The notes under the pieces were generated by a model, which saw only the letters and a program-made list of their open reading frames with translations, ran no database searches and was not told the DNA's origin. This document shows positions 22,817 to 35,299 of a stretch of DNA of 64,000 nucleotides, piece after piece (within the stretch, counting starts at the first letter, position 1; each line of letters starts with the position of its first letter). A program made the position numbers and the translations under genes. The DNA lies in NCBI GenBank assembly GCA_002102555.1, contig MCFL01000014.1, positions 124,001 to 188,000 on the forward strand, given 5' to 3'. The stretch comes from Catenaria anguillulae PL171 (taxonomy: Eukaryota > Blastocladiomycota > Blastocladiomycetes > Blastocladiales > Catenariaceae).

Positions 22817-25401
22817 TCAGTGCCTTTCCATGCTATCCAATGCGACCCACCAGTCCGGTCGCTCCTCGGCCATGCGTTGCTGCAAGCTCAAACGCGACTC
22901 GCTCTCAACAAACACCTTGATCGCGCACAACCACTGGTTCGAACAGGTCCACCATGCCGCCGGCACACGGTGAATGATTGCCAGGACATCATTGGCACAG
23001 CCGATTCGACCTGCATGCTTGAAACATGCTATCGCCACACTCGGCCTGGGAATCTGGGCCGAAACAAGTGCGGGATCAAACTTGTGCCACAGCCAGAGCG
23101 GTGTGCCCTTGTTCCATATCATGTACTTTGCGACAAGCTCGGGCTCAAAGTCAATGAGAAGCGCCAGCGCTCGCCCGAGATACGTGTCACCTTGATGAAT
23201 CCTTTGCGCCAGCACCGTCAATGGGACGTGACCATGCCCTTGGGTGCTGGTCCACCCTTTGTTGACGGCCTTGCGCACCATGACATGAACCCAATTGCAC
23301 AAATGGAATGGCAAAAACAATGCGTGCGATACCCGCGCTTCATCCTGCTGGGGTGACATCGTCTTGTTCCACACGTCCAGCAACATGGACCGAGTTGCTG
23401 GCAATGGCGCACGCGAATGCACCTGAGCTTGTGCTGCATCCGATCGTATCCCAAACGACAAGTGCAATGCGCCGGCAACAAGCATGGCGGCGATTTTCTG
23501 GGCCGACAATTGCATGAGCTGCGCCTTGGCCTTGGCAGCATCGCTAATCACGGCCGCGTCCAATGAGCTCATGACAATCTCAACGTGCCGCCTGTATGCG
23601 TGAATGGGTGCCGACCGATCGCGTGCCAAGATCCAATTGACGACATGACTTGCACAGGCAACAGGATCCCAGGTGCCAGGCGGCGAGCAGTTGGCGAGGG
23701 ATTTGACAAGAGACCATGGCAAGTGCTCGCCAAACTGAGCAAAGTACTCGACGGGGGAAACTTGGTTGTCCAATACCAGTTTTTTGAGCAGGTGCATGAG
23801 GACAGAGTGAATAGGCGCATGTGATGTTGAAGCGGAGCGCGAGCGAGCGCACGAGGGCCGGAGGACGTGGGAAATGGCTGTGAAACGAGACAGATATCTT
23901 GAAACGGTGAGCCGAATGAAAAAAAAAAAAGAAAGAAATCAAACTGCCGCTGGATGTGACCATATTTCAAGACAGTCGCGATCTTGTTTGACTCGGTAAA
24001 CTCTTCAACCCACGCCTGCCATTCATTTGCTTGCTCGTCGTTAGGGCCCGATAGCGCCTCGGCGTAAAGCTTACCCTTGGCTTCAAGATCAATCAACTGC
24101 TTCTCAAACCCAATGCGAACCACCTCGTTCATATCCCTCCACGTGCACCCTCCCTTTTCTGCACCCGTAGCTCTCGACCGGAACGCCATATTCGCAATTG
24201 CCAATCCCAAGTCGCGCCTTTTATCCATGTCCTCAATTCCGTCTACTAAATCGCGGTCGAACCCCCAAAATAGTTTGACAAACACGGGCCATCCGTTTGC
24301 CTTGACGGAAATCGGGAATGCGACCCTGGTCACAACCCCATGTTGCGTGAGCCAGTCGAGCATGTCCAACATGCGCTCGGCACAGGTAATGTGGTCGAGC
24401 ACGTCAAGCATGGTGGCAAATAGGATGTCCCCAACTCGTCCACTAATGCACGCGGTGATGACTGTTTCGGAAACGCTAAAAACTTGGGCCACGACCGAGA
24501 TGCACGTGGCGGACCAGTCGAGCGCGCAAAGTACACAAGAAAGATGGAAGTGGAGCGGCGAAGGATGGCTGACGAATCAGCCTGGCCAAGGATTCCGAAT
24601 TGTGTCACGGTTATCGAGCACAAAGGTGTCCAATGCAACCAAGGGATAGGGCAGACCCCAGAGACGGGATCTTGTCGCGCAGGTGGCTGAGCGTCGTGCG
24701 AAGCAGCTCCGGGTTGTTTGTGCGAATGCAAAAGATGGCGAGCTGGATGGCGTCGGGCAAGAGTTGCCAATGGCGGTGCGTGAGTGCGCGCAGCCCGGGA
24801 CAATGGCCCGCCTTGTCCATGCTTGATTGAAGTCTCCACAAAGACTGACAAAATTTCTGAATTTGTGGCAAGGTCATGGTCGGCTCACGAGCAAATGAAC
24901 CTCGATGGATGAAGAGGTTGCACGAGTGACTCATTGATGTACTGATCATGCAGCGGTGAATCGGGAGCGACATCGTCCGCAGCATGTCATGGCGGAAAAC
25001 CGCGCCTGGGACTGCGTCGGGTGGGCTCATGGGCGGCAGGCGAGACTTGAGAAGTAGGACAAGCGGGACTGGAGTTGCTGAATGTGCGGATTGCCCCAGC
25101 TTGCCGTGATCTGCTCATGACACTCGGCAGCGTCAACCTCGGCGGTATTGGCGTAGAAGATGATGTTGTTGTGCCAGGAGCGGATGAGGGTGGGGTCGGC
25201 CGAGCGAAAGGCCGTGGCAATGAGGTTGCAGGTGGCGGGGATGGCGGGCCGTGGGCGAGTCAGGGCAACGACACCAAGCACGATCTCGACGGGCAAAACA
25301 GAGGCTGGCTTCACGCCTCGAGCGCCCGCCTTGGACTGGGACTGGGCAGACACGGGCGCAATTGCACCAATGCCTCGGGTTGGAGTGTGTACTTTCGTCA
25401 T
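22817..25401 (-). CDS. F-box-like family protein, copy D (frames broken)
   Basis: The most complete family member by C-terminus. The N-terminal F-box-like part reads SVLPVEIVLGVVALTRPR, TCNLIATAFRSADPTLIRSW. Then come QIQKFCQSLWRLQSS and LLPDAIQLAIFCIRTNNPEL in one frame, where copies A and C are broken. Later blocks are MLDMLDWLTQHGVVTRVAFP, WPVFVKLFWGFDRDLVDGI and YAEALSGPNDEQ. A phase-1 intron (23960-23878, 83 bases) leads to YAISHVLRPS, KLVLDNQVSPVEYFAQFG, HQGDTYLGRALALLIDFEPE and TPLWLWHKFDPALVS. Frames change near 25040, 24910 and twice near 24640-24590. The second exon, 23877-22817, is open throughout. Function is unknown; helical repeats after an F-box-like start would fit a substrate receptor, but no Skp1-binding evidence can be read here. 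Confidence 0.6.
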
Positions 25402-25439
25402 GGCCGGCTTTCATGTATGTACATACAGCAATAATTTGA

Positions 25440-27000
25440 TTGTTCATCGTGATTTCCTTCGGTCGTCGATCCGCCACCGCACACCGAGAGGCGTACCGTG
25501 TCAACGTTTCTGTAAGTATGCATCGTGCTCTTCATCGCCAATCGCAACCATGCAGCAGCGCTTGTGCTTTCCCATGCAGCCGCATGGCAGGATCTCAAGC
25601 TGACCGACTTACCGGCCGTAGCCCCAACCTGGGATGGTGTCCGGTCAACGGTGTACGTATCACTCAAGCCGAGCGCCGGGTGGAAAACTCCTTCCCGTTG
25701 CTCCATGCTGGCCAACATGGCCATCCCCCTGCTCTGTCGCTGTTGATCAGCGAGCGGGATGCCTTGCAATACTGTTACCCGATTTTGTGCCGATGCCCCA
25801 CGCAACTTTTGGAAGGAGTCCAAAGCCCAGCAACATTTATTCCGTGTTCTCGTCCCTTGAGCCCTTCGCAAGAATGGCTTTGGTACGTCGCTTTGGCGCC
25901 TTTGTTACTTGGTGATACGCATGTTCCTGGCGTAACTGGCTGCTGCTGTGCCGTCCGTTTTGGTTTGCGTAAATAGACTCCAGCTATGTACTCCAGCTCG
26001 TGCCTCGCACTTTCGTGTCCAAGAGCTTGCAAATCGGTGTTTGGTTTCCAACACGATCAGACGATTCTGAAAGGACTACCCACGCGCCCAACACGATACA
26101 CGGATTGCCATAACCTCCTCGTTTGGCAGAACGAGGCCAAGAAGAACAAAAGCACTGCCTTGCTCTTGGCAGTGTCAACCGTCCACATTGCGTCGGATGG
26201 TTCATCAAGTGACGACGACATGGTGGCATCAAGTCAACGTGGCCCATTCGCAACCTTCAGCGGCGCACTTCCCGAAATTGCGTCCATTGCTGCAGACTTC
26301 AACTTAAATTTTTTCGACGTCCAAATCCGCACTCGAACTCCTGGCCAATATAGCGGAGTTCCAAACTGTATCCTTTGATTTCACGTTCAATGCCGTGAAA
26401 AGTCTGTCAGCCACGCTTGGTCACTCCTATGCTGTACTTTCGTCAACTGACGGTTTTCTTGCCATCTTTGTGCATTCCTTAGATTCTTCTACCGCCGCCC
26501 TTGTGACGATTCCGGATATCCTTAACGAAGTCGCTTGCATCGGAAAAGTCCACTTGGTTGCTCTGTTTTGGCACTGTTTGCTCCAGGCGAACAGTACGTA
26601 CGCTTTCGCATCTTTCTCATTCGAGTGCGCTCAGCATGATCCTGATCCGTCCGCGTCTTGCCTTTGTATTTGTGTATGTGTACGTAGTTGCGACTGGCAT
26701 CCCAAACCCCTTCATTCCACGCGAGCGGAATCCAGTCCTCGCTGATGGAAGCGGCCCCATTGCCATCGGTACCATCAAGGTATTTGCCCGCTTTCATGAT
26801 AACGACGAGGACAAGGTGCGCAACGCGCTGCGTACTTGCGCCATGCACGTTCTTGCTTACTCTCGCCGGTAAGTGCATCTGTATTCATCCTGACCCTTGC
26901 CGCGCACGACCCAACGCGATTTTGTCCTCACATATCGCAAATTGTGTACATGTCACCAGCAACTGCACCAAGCTCGTGGGCACTTCGCGTTAGAATGAGA
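25440..27000 (+). CDS. Multi-exon gene of unknown function
   Basis: Several coding-like pieces are bounded by good splice sites. An exon ending near 25511 meets a GTAAGT donor. A piece with ALVLSHAAAWQDLKLTDLPA follows a CAG near 25558. The stretch 26326-26593 reads ALELLANIAEFQTVSFDFTF, GHSYAVLSSTDGFLAIFVHS and PDILNEVACIGKVHLVALFW, and ends at a GTACGT donor (26594). The next exon, 26688-26868, after TACGTAG, reads IPNPFIPRERNPVLADGSGP and DNDEDKVRNALRTCAMHVLA and ends at GTAAGT. The frame between about 25700 and 26300 cannot be followed with certainty, so the gene limits are rough. The alternation of short beta-like strands might be a propeller, but I recognise no family. Confidence 0.4.
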
Positions 27001-27359
27001 TTCACAAGGAACTCAGGCTGCATCGTGTACCTAGGATAAAATGTGGCTATGACGTAGCTATGCAGATCAGGCTGCGTGTGCACACACAACCGACATGGAG
27101 TATGATGTATACATGTGACTCAAGACACATTCAAAAGAGAGCAAAGTCGGACCAGAAGATGAAGAAGGACGAAAGGCGTGAAAAACAAAAGGACAGATTA
27201 TGTAGATACATGTTCTGTACGCTGCATGGACTCATCGGGAAAAGAATCAGTGTGGGTGGGATATGCAGTGAACCAAGGGAGAAGAGCGGTAACGACTTGA
27301 ACTAAGAGAAGGCAAGCATCAGACAGAACTCAACCGATCTGAGACTCACAAAAAAAAAC

Positions 27360-28040
27360 TCAATCGATCCTACTCCTAAAGGCGAGTCCGTAAATGATGG
27401 CCACGAGTGGGAAGATAATCAAGCTGCAAATCAACCTCAACCAATGGCTGTCCGTGAACAACTCGGCCAAGACCCACAAGCACCCGACCGCAAACGCGAC
27501 CCAAGTCATGGCCACGGTGCCGCCCGTCGGTCCATACCCGAGCGCCGTGATGACGGTGGCGGAAAAGATGAGAATAAAGTTGAGCCTGGCTGCGCGCACG
27601 GCACGGCGAAACCGATCGGCCATGGTGTTTTGCTTCTCATACACTTCGACCGTCGTGACTTCGGTCATGGGCCGGCCTTCAACGGGACGCGCCGACGTCA
27701 TGGTTGCGGGTTGGCGTTTGCGCGAGCCGGCAACCATGTAGAGGATCAAGAGCATGAGCATCCACAGGAGCATGGACGTGTACGTGGCAATCCATAGCGC
27801 TGTTGGTGAGTCAAGCAAGAGAAGACAATGCGAGGATGTGACGAGGGGGGGGGGGGGAGGGAGTCAGCCACAGATCAGACGCGTTGATGGGTCGAGTCGG
27901 TTGGCAAGGACGGACGGACATTTTTGCTTGCCGTTTTCAAACTGGGTGCCGCCCAGGAATGAGCTGCTCGTGTACGGGTTCCGGCTGATGGGCGGCAGCG
28001 GGCCGATGTTGGTGTTGTCGACTTGGGGTGCTGGCGACAT
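27360..28040 (-). CDS. Small four-helix membrane protein, unknown
   Basis: Two exons, 28040-27872 and 27799-27360, joined over a 72-base intron that contains a 13-G run on the + strand, give 202 residues. The N-terminal 60 residues are polar. Four hydrophobic segments follow: LWIATYTSMLLWMLMLLILY, LNFILIFSATVITALGYG, VAMTWVAFAVGCLWVLAEL and LRLICSLIIFPLVAIIYGL. Between helices 1 and 2 is a charged cytosol-like loop (EVYEKQNTMADRFRRAVRAA). The topology is that of small tetraspan or MARVEL-like proteins, but no signature settles it. The start at 28040 is chosen because the frame upstream is a Ser/Arg-rich leader that could be untranslated; an ATG at 28205 is the alternative. It diverges from SCC2. 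Confidence 0.6.
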
Positions 28041-28915
28041 GGTGAATGATCTGGTGGAAACGCGGCAGACAGTGGGAGTCAGGACAGAAGACTTTGAGAT
28101 GAGGAGGGAGCGGCGGCCAATGCGGGAAAGGGAAAACGACTTACGAGTAGTGGAATTGGATGGCGACTGTGGGCGTGGGCGTGGGTGGGATTGTGGATGA
28201 GCCAAGTTTCATGGGACTGACTTATGAGGCGAAGAGAGAAAATGGTGGGTGGACTTGAGGAGGGTCGTGGCCGGTATTTGTGGTGGCATTCGTTATGGGT
28301 GGATCCGGTCTTGCTTTCCCCGTCTCTCTCTATCTCTCTCTCCCTCTTGACTTTTTTGATCTGAGTCCATTTCGCACGGTTGGCAACAGTCCGCGGGGGT
28401 CCGAGTTGCCACCGGGCACTTGCTTGAATGGCTGCTGATGAGAGTGAGACCAATCAATCGCCAGCCAACCCATGACTTGCCCACGAGGTGACACGGTGTC
28501 GGGCCAGAGTCCGCATTCGATTTTTTGACAGGCGGCATTAAACATGTGTTTTGTCTTTTGTAAATATTCTGCAAGAGCGCCGGCTCGCTAATCAATATCA
28601 CCGTCAAAGTCAATGGCAATAATGGAGACTTGCAACAGCTCGGCGGTGTGACTCACAACCGTTCTACTGAAGCCGCCGATCTGACCTGGTAAAACAATTT
28701 AATCGGCGGAAAATGAAAATGTAGAGTCGCAACAACTGCCCCATGGACGCACCCTAGCAGTGGTTGAGACTCTATGCAACCTCAATTGACACCCCAATAC
28801 AGTTTATCCGAGCGATCCAAGCACCGTTGAGCGCCGTCCACGACACGCGGGGGGATTGTCCTTGATCATTGCCCAACCTCCCATCTAGCAACCAAAATAC
28901 ACTGCTACGCTGAAA
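28041..28915. other. Divergent intergenic region, membrane protein / SCC2
   Basis: About 875 bases between two divergent start codons. A pyrimidine-rich tract of CTCT repeats lies near 28320-28347. No gene is visible; promoters for both genes are expected here. Confidence 0.4.
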
Positions 28916-31900
28916 ATGGATCCACATCATGCACATGGGCCAGGTGCTGGACCCGGACCGCAAGGCCGAGGTCACGAGATCTATCAGCACCAGCACAATG
29001 TCTTAGGGTCTGCGCAGCCTGTCTCACAACCGGTCTCGGGCTCGGTTGCTGCTGTCTCAGTTCCTGGGCTCGGCTTGTCGTCGCCCGTGTCTGAACCAGA
29101 GCAGAGTGCTGGCCATGGGTCTCACATGTATCCGTCCCACTCGCCTCAGTCTGTACCCCCATCCGGTCACGCGTCGACTCCAACGCCATACCCACCCCAC
29201 TATCCACCATCAGTCGCACATCATTTACCAACCACCGCTGGTGCAGCCCCTGTTCCCGTGACGCTTGCAACCCCGGCCCTTGATCCCGCTGTCGTCGTGT
29301 CGGCTGCTTCCTCGTCCGTCCTGCAAGCCTGGGGCAACGTTCCCATCACGGCCGCTAGCCTGTCGAGCAGCCAAGTCGCTTCCCTCTTTGCGCAACGGCC
29401 GGGCAACCTGGCCGCCTCGCTTGAGTTGCCGCCCTTTGCCGCTGCCGGCGACCCAAACCATTCGGCTGCTCTACTCCAACGCGTCGACCACTTTCCGGCT
29501 ATTGCCCATTCCGTTTATGCTGCTCTGCAGTCTGTCCCAAATTTGTGCGCCGTCTTTTGCTCATTTCACTTCATTTCATCTCAGATCGTTGCATGGAGCT
29601 GCTCCAAACTCAACTGACCATGGATTAACACAGCTCATTGAAACCCATTCCACACACCACGCCCTCTGCACCAACCATCGTGCCAGGCTCCACTCACGCT
29701 CCGCTCGCCGACGCCTTGCTTCATCACCTCCCCGCCCGCGCCACCACCATGCCGCCCCAGTTGCGCTCGACAGGGCGCTTACCGCTGCTGCCTGTCGATC
29801 CCAATATCCGTTCGCGAATCGTTGCTGAATTGACACCAAAACAAACGCACCGCTCATCTCTGGCTGGGCCTGCAGCTTCTGCTTCGGCATCACAACCGTC
29901 ATCCGCAGCCACCACGCCGCGGCCCAACATGATCCGCATCCGACCAGCAGCGGCATCAGCGACATCCAGCTCGCCAGCGCCACAGCCAACCAAGAAACGC
30001 AAAATGGCCGATGCCATGATGATCGGCGACTCGCCCCTGCCCTCGTCAGATTTGTCGTCGTTAACGTCCTCCCCACATTCCTCCCTGCCATCCTCGTCAC
30101 AATCACATCACCCGCAGCCACGCCCGAGACCGGTCGTTGAAATCCAAGCCGCCCAACGGCCGCCCACGAAAAAGATCAAGGTCAAGCCGCCCTCTGCTGC
30201 GGCAGGCAATGTCGCACAAGACGACCTGGCCGTCTACCTCGCAACACTTTCGGACCCGAGCCATCGACCGACCACGAAAGCCCCACGCGCGTTGCTCACA
30301 CGTCTCATGGACAAGCTTGCTGCCGGATCACTTGCGCTCACGGAACCCGACGCACGCAACCTCGTGTCGGCGTGCCTCCCACACGTCTCGGCCGTGCACA
30401 CGCGCACGTATTTGCGGCCACGCTCGGCGGCCGCGGCGGCGGCCCAAAACGAGGACGACGGCGAGCACGAGGACGACTCGCCAGAGGCTCAAGCGGCCAA
30501 GCTTATCAAGGTCGCGACACTTGCCCAAGCCGCCACCGAGGCGTCACACATCATTCTCATCTTGTATCTCGCGCACCCGGGCATTGTGGTTGCCGAGCAC
30601 GCCTTTCTTGTTGCAGACACGTTCAAGAACCATGTACAAGAGTCTGTGCTGCCCGTGCTCGAGGCGCTCGACATGGAGTTTGATTCGGTCGCCTCGACAA
30701 AGGTCGCGAAACGAGGTACGGGGGGCAAGTCGGCCAAGGTCAAGGGCAAGGCCGCCGCAACAGCTGCGGCAGCTGCGACCACATCTGACCTCAACATGTC
30801 TGCCTCTGGCCTGCCAACGATTCCATTGGCGATTCTGCACGCCGACCCGGCGGTCGATGCAAAGACAAAGGCGCTCATGTACCTGCAATGCGCGCTCATG
30901 CCACGCATGCTTGCATTTGTCACTGCGCACGCTCGCCAGCAAGCGTTTGAGCAGTTTGCGGTTGCGGCAAGCTACGGCGCCATGAGCGCCCTGTTTGCCG
31001 GGTCGGCCGCCGACATGACCATGCAGCAGCGCGCAATGGAGCTGGTGACGGGCGTGGCGAGTAGCATGCCGGCACTGCGTGTTGGGATCCTGGACGACAT
31101 TGTCGGCAATTTGATTCGTAGCACGAGCAGCGCGGCCGCCGCGGGCGCCGGTGCAGGTGCGGCGAGCAAGAGGCGAGCAGAGAGCAAGCGGTTGAGGTTG
31201 CAGGATGGAACGTGCATCCAGTTTGCGACTGCGCTCGTGTTGCATTTGATTCAAGCACTCGTGCCGACCGATTCGCCCACAGCTGCAAGTGCAACGGTCG
31301 TGGCCACGCAACCGGGCATGCAGCCCCTCGACGAGTGCCGCGCGCTTGCCGTCCACGTCGTTTCGTATCTGCTCACGCGCGCAACAAAGAAGTCCAAAGC
31401 CAAGTCGGCCATCACTAACGAAGCAGAATACCTTACGCTGCTCCGGTCCGTGTTTGAAGACGTGGTGGCCGTGCTCCCATCCCCCGAGTTTCCCGCCGCA
31501 GAACTCATGGCACGCGTCACGCTACAGCTCATGATTGGCGTCATGGAGGACGACAAGGTGACGGACCCGGGCATCAAGTCGCTCGCCATGGACGTGTTTT
31601 CGTCGCTGCTGTGCCATACCCGCCGCATTTCTGCCCAGTATGCACATGTCGGGGAGGACGAGGTGGAGCGGGCAAAGCATGTGGTTGGTGCGTATTTGGA
31701 GTTGCATGCAAAGCACGAGGCAACGTTGGCGGCTGCTCGCGCGTATTACCGGGCAGAGTGGGATGCGGCCGCAGCGCGCAAGAAGAGGGCAAAGGAACAA
31801 GCAGATGCACGCGCGGCCGCAACTTCGTCGTCGTCGCAGGGGCAAGCGCAGAGTCAAGGGCACAAGCATGTTGTGTTGAGCGATTCAGAGGAAGATGACG

Positions 31901-34900
31901 GCGGCGAGGATCGCATGGACGTGACAAGTGACGCATCAGCCAAGACCAAAAAGAGGCAGCACAAGCCCGACGCTGCCGCGATTGACGCCACAACACTGAC
32001 GCGCGGCGACATCATGGCTCATTTACGCATTCTTCTCGCCCGCGCCTCGTCACTACCCCGGCACACGGAGCCCATTCTCGCGCGCATCGTGAAATGGTTT
32101 GGTGCCAAGGAAGCCAATGTGCGCTCACGTGCAGTCAAAGTCCTTTCCAACGTGGCGCAAGTTGATCCGGCGCTCATGGACTTGCCTTACATCCAGTCGG
32201 CCATCAAAGCGCGCTTGTCGGACCAGTCGCCTTCGGTTCGTGACAGTGTGCTGGATGTGGTTGGGAAATGGATTGTCGCGAGTGCAGAGGGCGGCACGCA
32301 GATTGGGCCCACCATGCTTGGCATCATCTTGGACCGGGTGCTCGATACCGCAACCAGCGTCCGCAAGCGGGCAATCAAGACGGTCGGATTGCTGGCCCCA
32401 CACGTGGGCGGTATTGAGCAGGTGGATATTGCCGTGCGTGTGTTTATGCGCATGAGGGATGAGGAGGATACCGTGTCCGAGTTGGCCAAAAAGACATTCA
32501 TGGAACTGGTATTGCCGCCCAACCCAGGTGCACCGAGTTCGGCTGCAAGTGATGACGGGATGGATGTTGACGATGGCGAAGGTCAAAGTGCGCGGGCGGC
32601 CACGTCGGCCACGCGGGCATTCCGGTCCTTATCGGCGGCGGCCAGGCTCAAGGCGCTTTCGCAAGCGACAGTGTTTTGCGGCGTGGTTGCACGCGCACCA
32701 CAAGATGCGTGCGTTCAGTTTCTGCGCAAGGATATGGCCAATAAGCTTGGTGTGCTGCCGCCTGCCCTCTTGCATCAAGTCGAGTCGAGCGATCCGCAGT
32801 CGCCCGCCCTGTTTGACGCCTTGTTAGCGCTTAGCACAATTGCACGCGCGGTCCCGCAAGCCATCACGGCCAACGTGCTCACACACTGCGCGCAACTGCT
32901 CCCCAGTACTCCTCAGCAAATGCAGCGTGCTACCGATGAGGCCAATGCGCAGGCATCGCTTGTACTTGCCCTGTTTCGCGACGCAATGTACGCGAGCGAC
33001 CCGGGCCTGTCGCCTGCTGCCGCCGCCGGATTGGTCACGCCCGTGCCCTTGCCCAACAAGATGCTGGAGGATCTCGAGGTGAATGCGTTGCGCACCGTGC
33101 AGTATGGTGCGCAAATGCTCTTGGCAGATGCCGTTGCTGTTTCGTGCTTGGCGGCCCGCAGGCTCAATCGGCCGACGCAAATCGCCAAACTGCTCGCCAG
33201 TGTCACGCAACACTTGACCAAGACACGTGCGGCTTTGGGCAAGGACGGATCCGGGCAAGTACCTGAAAACATCAAGGAGGTGCACATTCGCCGGTTTCTC
33301 GTGATTTTGGGCTCGATTGCCCAGTTTGGTGGTCTGCTGCAGGTCGGGCACGCACCTGAACCCGTGTTTGCATTGCTCATGTTTTACTGCCTGCCATCTT
33401 GTGGGCTGAGCGAGTTGACCCGGGCTCAGGCAATCGAAGCAATCGGACGGATGGCGTTGCAGTACGGCAAGTTGTTGTTGCAGCCGGGCATGATTCAGTT
33501 ACTCAAGGATGCGCTGGCAAGGTGTACCGAGGAGCCCAGGGTGGCCGAGTCGGCGCTCAAGTTGATTGTGCAGTTCATGGCACAGGAGGATGCCCGTGCG
33601 GCAGAAAAGTTTATGGCCGGTACGTCCCTGTCTCGCGACTTGCGTGCATTCGGGTCGTGGTCTCACTTTCACATTTTTCTTTGGCATGATAGCCGATGCC
33701 GAAGACTTTGACCGCCAAGCATTCTTGGGCACTACCATGGAATTCGCAAACGCCGGCATCGCCGAATCCATTGCGCAGTCTTGCATTCAAGACCTCGTTG
33801 CCTGCTCCCTTGTTGCGCCGACCGACACTTTTCAGCCGTTCATTGACCTTGCCCAGGAAGCCATCGGATTCATTGCCCTCAATCGCCTCGCTCATCCTAA
33901 ACTCGTCATGCCTGCCGTTGTCGCGCTCGAATCCTCTCCGCTCCCACACTTGGCAACCATTGCCCGCTCGCATCACCGCAAGCTGCACAGCCAACACCAC
34001 TCAACCATTTACGACGCCAACCGCGACTCTGTCATTGCTGCTTTTGAATACCAGGCACGTGTGCAAAACACGCCGGTGCCCGTTGGTTTTTCAAACGACG
34101 CTGACCGCGCAGCAGCCACGGGCAACGCATCCGAGGTGTCGGCACACTTGTTACCGTTTTATGCCATCATTCGCGAAAGCAAGCGTGACCGGCGCCCGTT
34201 CCTCAACATGCTCGTGCGCTTCTTTGAGTACAAGGTGCATCCGGATCGCGGTGGCGACGAGGCCAGCGGAGCAGCCAGCCGGCGTCGCGTGATGAACGCG
34301 GCTGAAAATGCGCACGCGCCCGAGGCCGTGGATGTCTGTCGGTGCAAGTGGCTGGCAGATAATATTGCGACACTCGAATATCGGCACGAGGACGAGTTGT
34401 TGACCGTGTTGCACCTGAGCAATCGAGTGGTATCAAGCTTGGGATTGGCCATTAAGGTGGATTTGGAGCAAGCGCTGCGTCCGGCGGCTAGAGACGCCAG
34501 TGCATCGGCGGCGGCGCCAGCAGCAGTGGGGGTTGCGTCGGACGATAGCGCGGCGCACGACTTGGCCGTTTCTGAGACGGGTTGGCCCACCGACGCTTTG
34601 GTTCGCGGGGCGGCGTGCCTGGCTTTCTTGATTGCCGCCAAGACGCACTTGGTTCATGCACACAACATTGCCCTGGCCAAGATTCGTTCATTCAAAGAGG
34701 GCGGGACTGGCACTGGCGGACGAGCCGCGCAAGTACGCGCGACACATCGCCGGGACGATGTGGGAGGGTTTACGTGCCCGCTGAGCGACGAGGACTTGGT
34801 CGCGTTGACGTCCAAGGATGCCAAGGAGGTCGCAGCTCTGGCACCAGACATGTTGCAGACGCTTGAGCGGATGCTTGAAGACGATCCGGCCTTGTTCCAT

Positions 34901-35086
34901 GAGGATACAGAGGAGGCCACGACCGATGCGCACGAGAGTGGGACCGAAATGCCCGATTCGCTCGATTCCGCTGTGGGCGCGCCAGAGTCGTCGGCAGCAG
35001 CGCGGTCCCCGCCAAAGGCGGGACGGTCAGCGGCCGCAAAGAGGTCAGGTGCAACGGGCGGAACAAGGTCGAGGAACAAGCGGTAA
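28916..35086 (+). CDS. SCC2: Cohesin loader SCC2/NIPBL (Mis4)
   Basis: Three exons, 28916-29544, 29634-33619 and 33693-35086, give 2002 residues, all in frame. Scc2 with Scc4 loads cohesin onto chromosomes and stimulates its ATPase. After a disordered Pro/Ser/Ala-rich N-terminal region of about 420 residues comes the HEAT-repeat hook: ANVRSRAVKVLSNVAQVDP, SDQSPSVRDSVLDVVGKWIV and LDTATSVRKRAIKTVGLLAP are the typical NIPBL HEAT motifs. The C-terminal part carries FMAADAEDFDRQAFLGTT across the second intron and CKWLADNIATLEYRHEDELL followed by VLHLSNRVVSSLG, matching the NIPBL segment ahead of the end. Intron donors are GTGCGC and GTACGT. There are Ala-rich inserts and an acidic, Lys-rich tail. 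It converges on the PPR gene, 213 bases away. Confidence 0.9.
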
Positions 35087-35299
35087 TGCACATGTGTTGA
35101 TCGTGAAATCCTCTGGTGCTGATTGGTTTGTTGAGCATACCCTTCAATTTTGTGGCCCATTTTCCGTTCCCTTCTCGTCTTTTGGGTGGATGCAATGAAT
35201 TGTATTAGTTACCCATCTGGTTCTGTTATCCGAGCACAAGAGTTGAGTGAAAAGGTCGAGAATGTGTGTAACAAGCTATGAAAAAAATACAAGATTACG

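Noticed and set aside
30544-31356. Long open frame opposite SCC2 on the - strand
   Set aside because: It is a shadow of the GC-rich SCC2 coding frame; the + strand protein has clear HEAT motifs.
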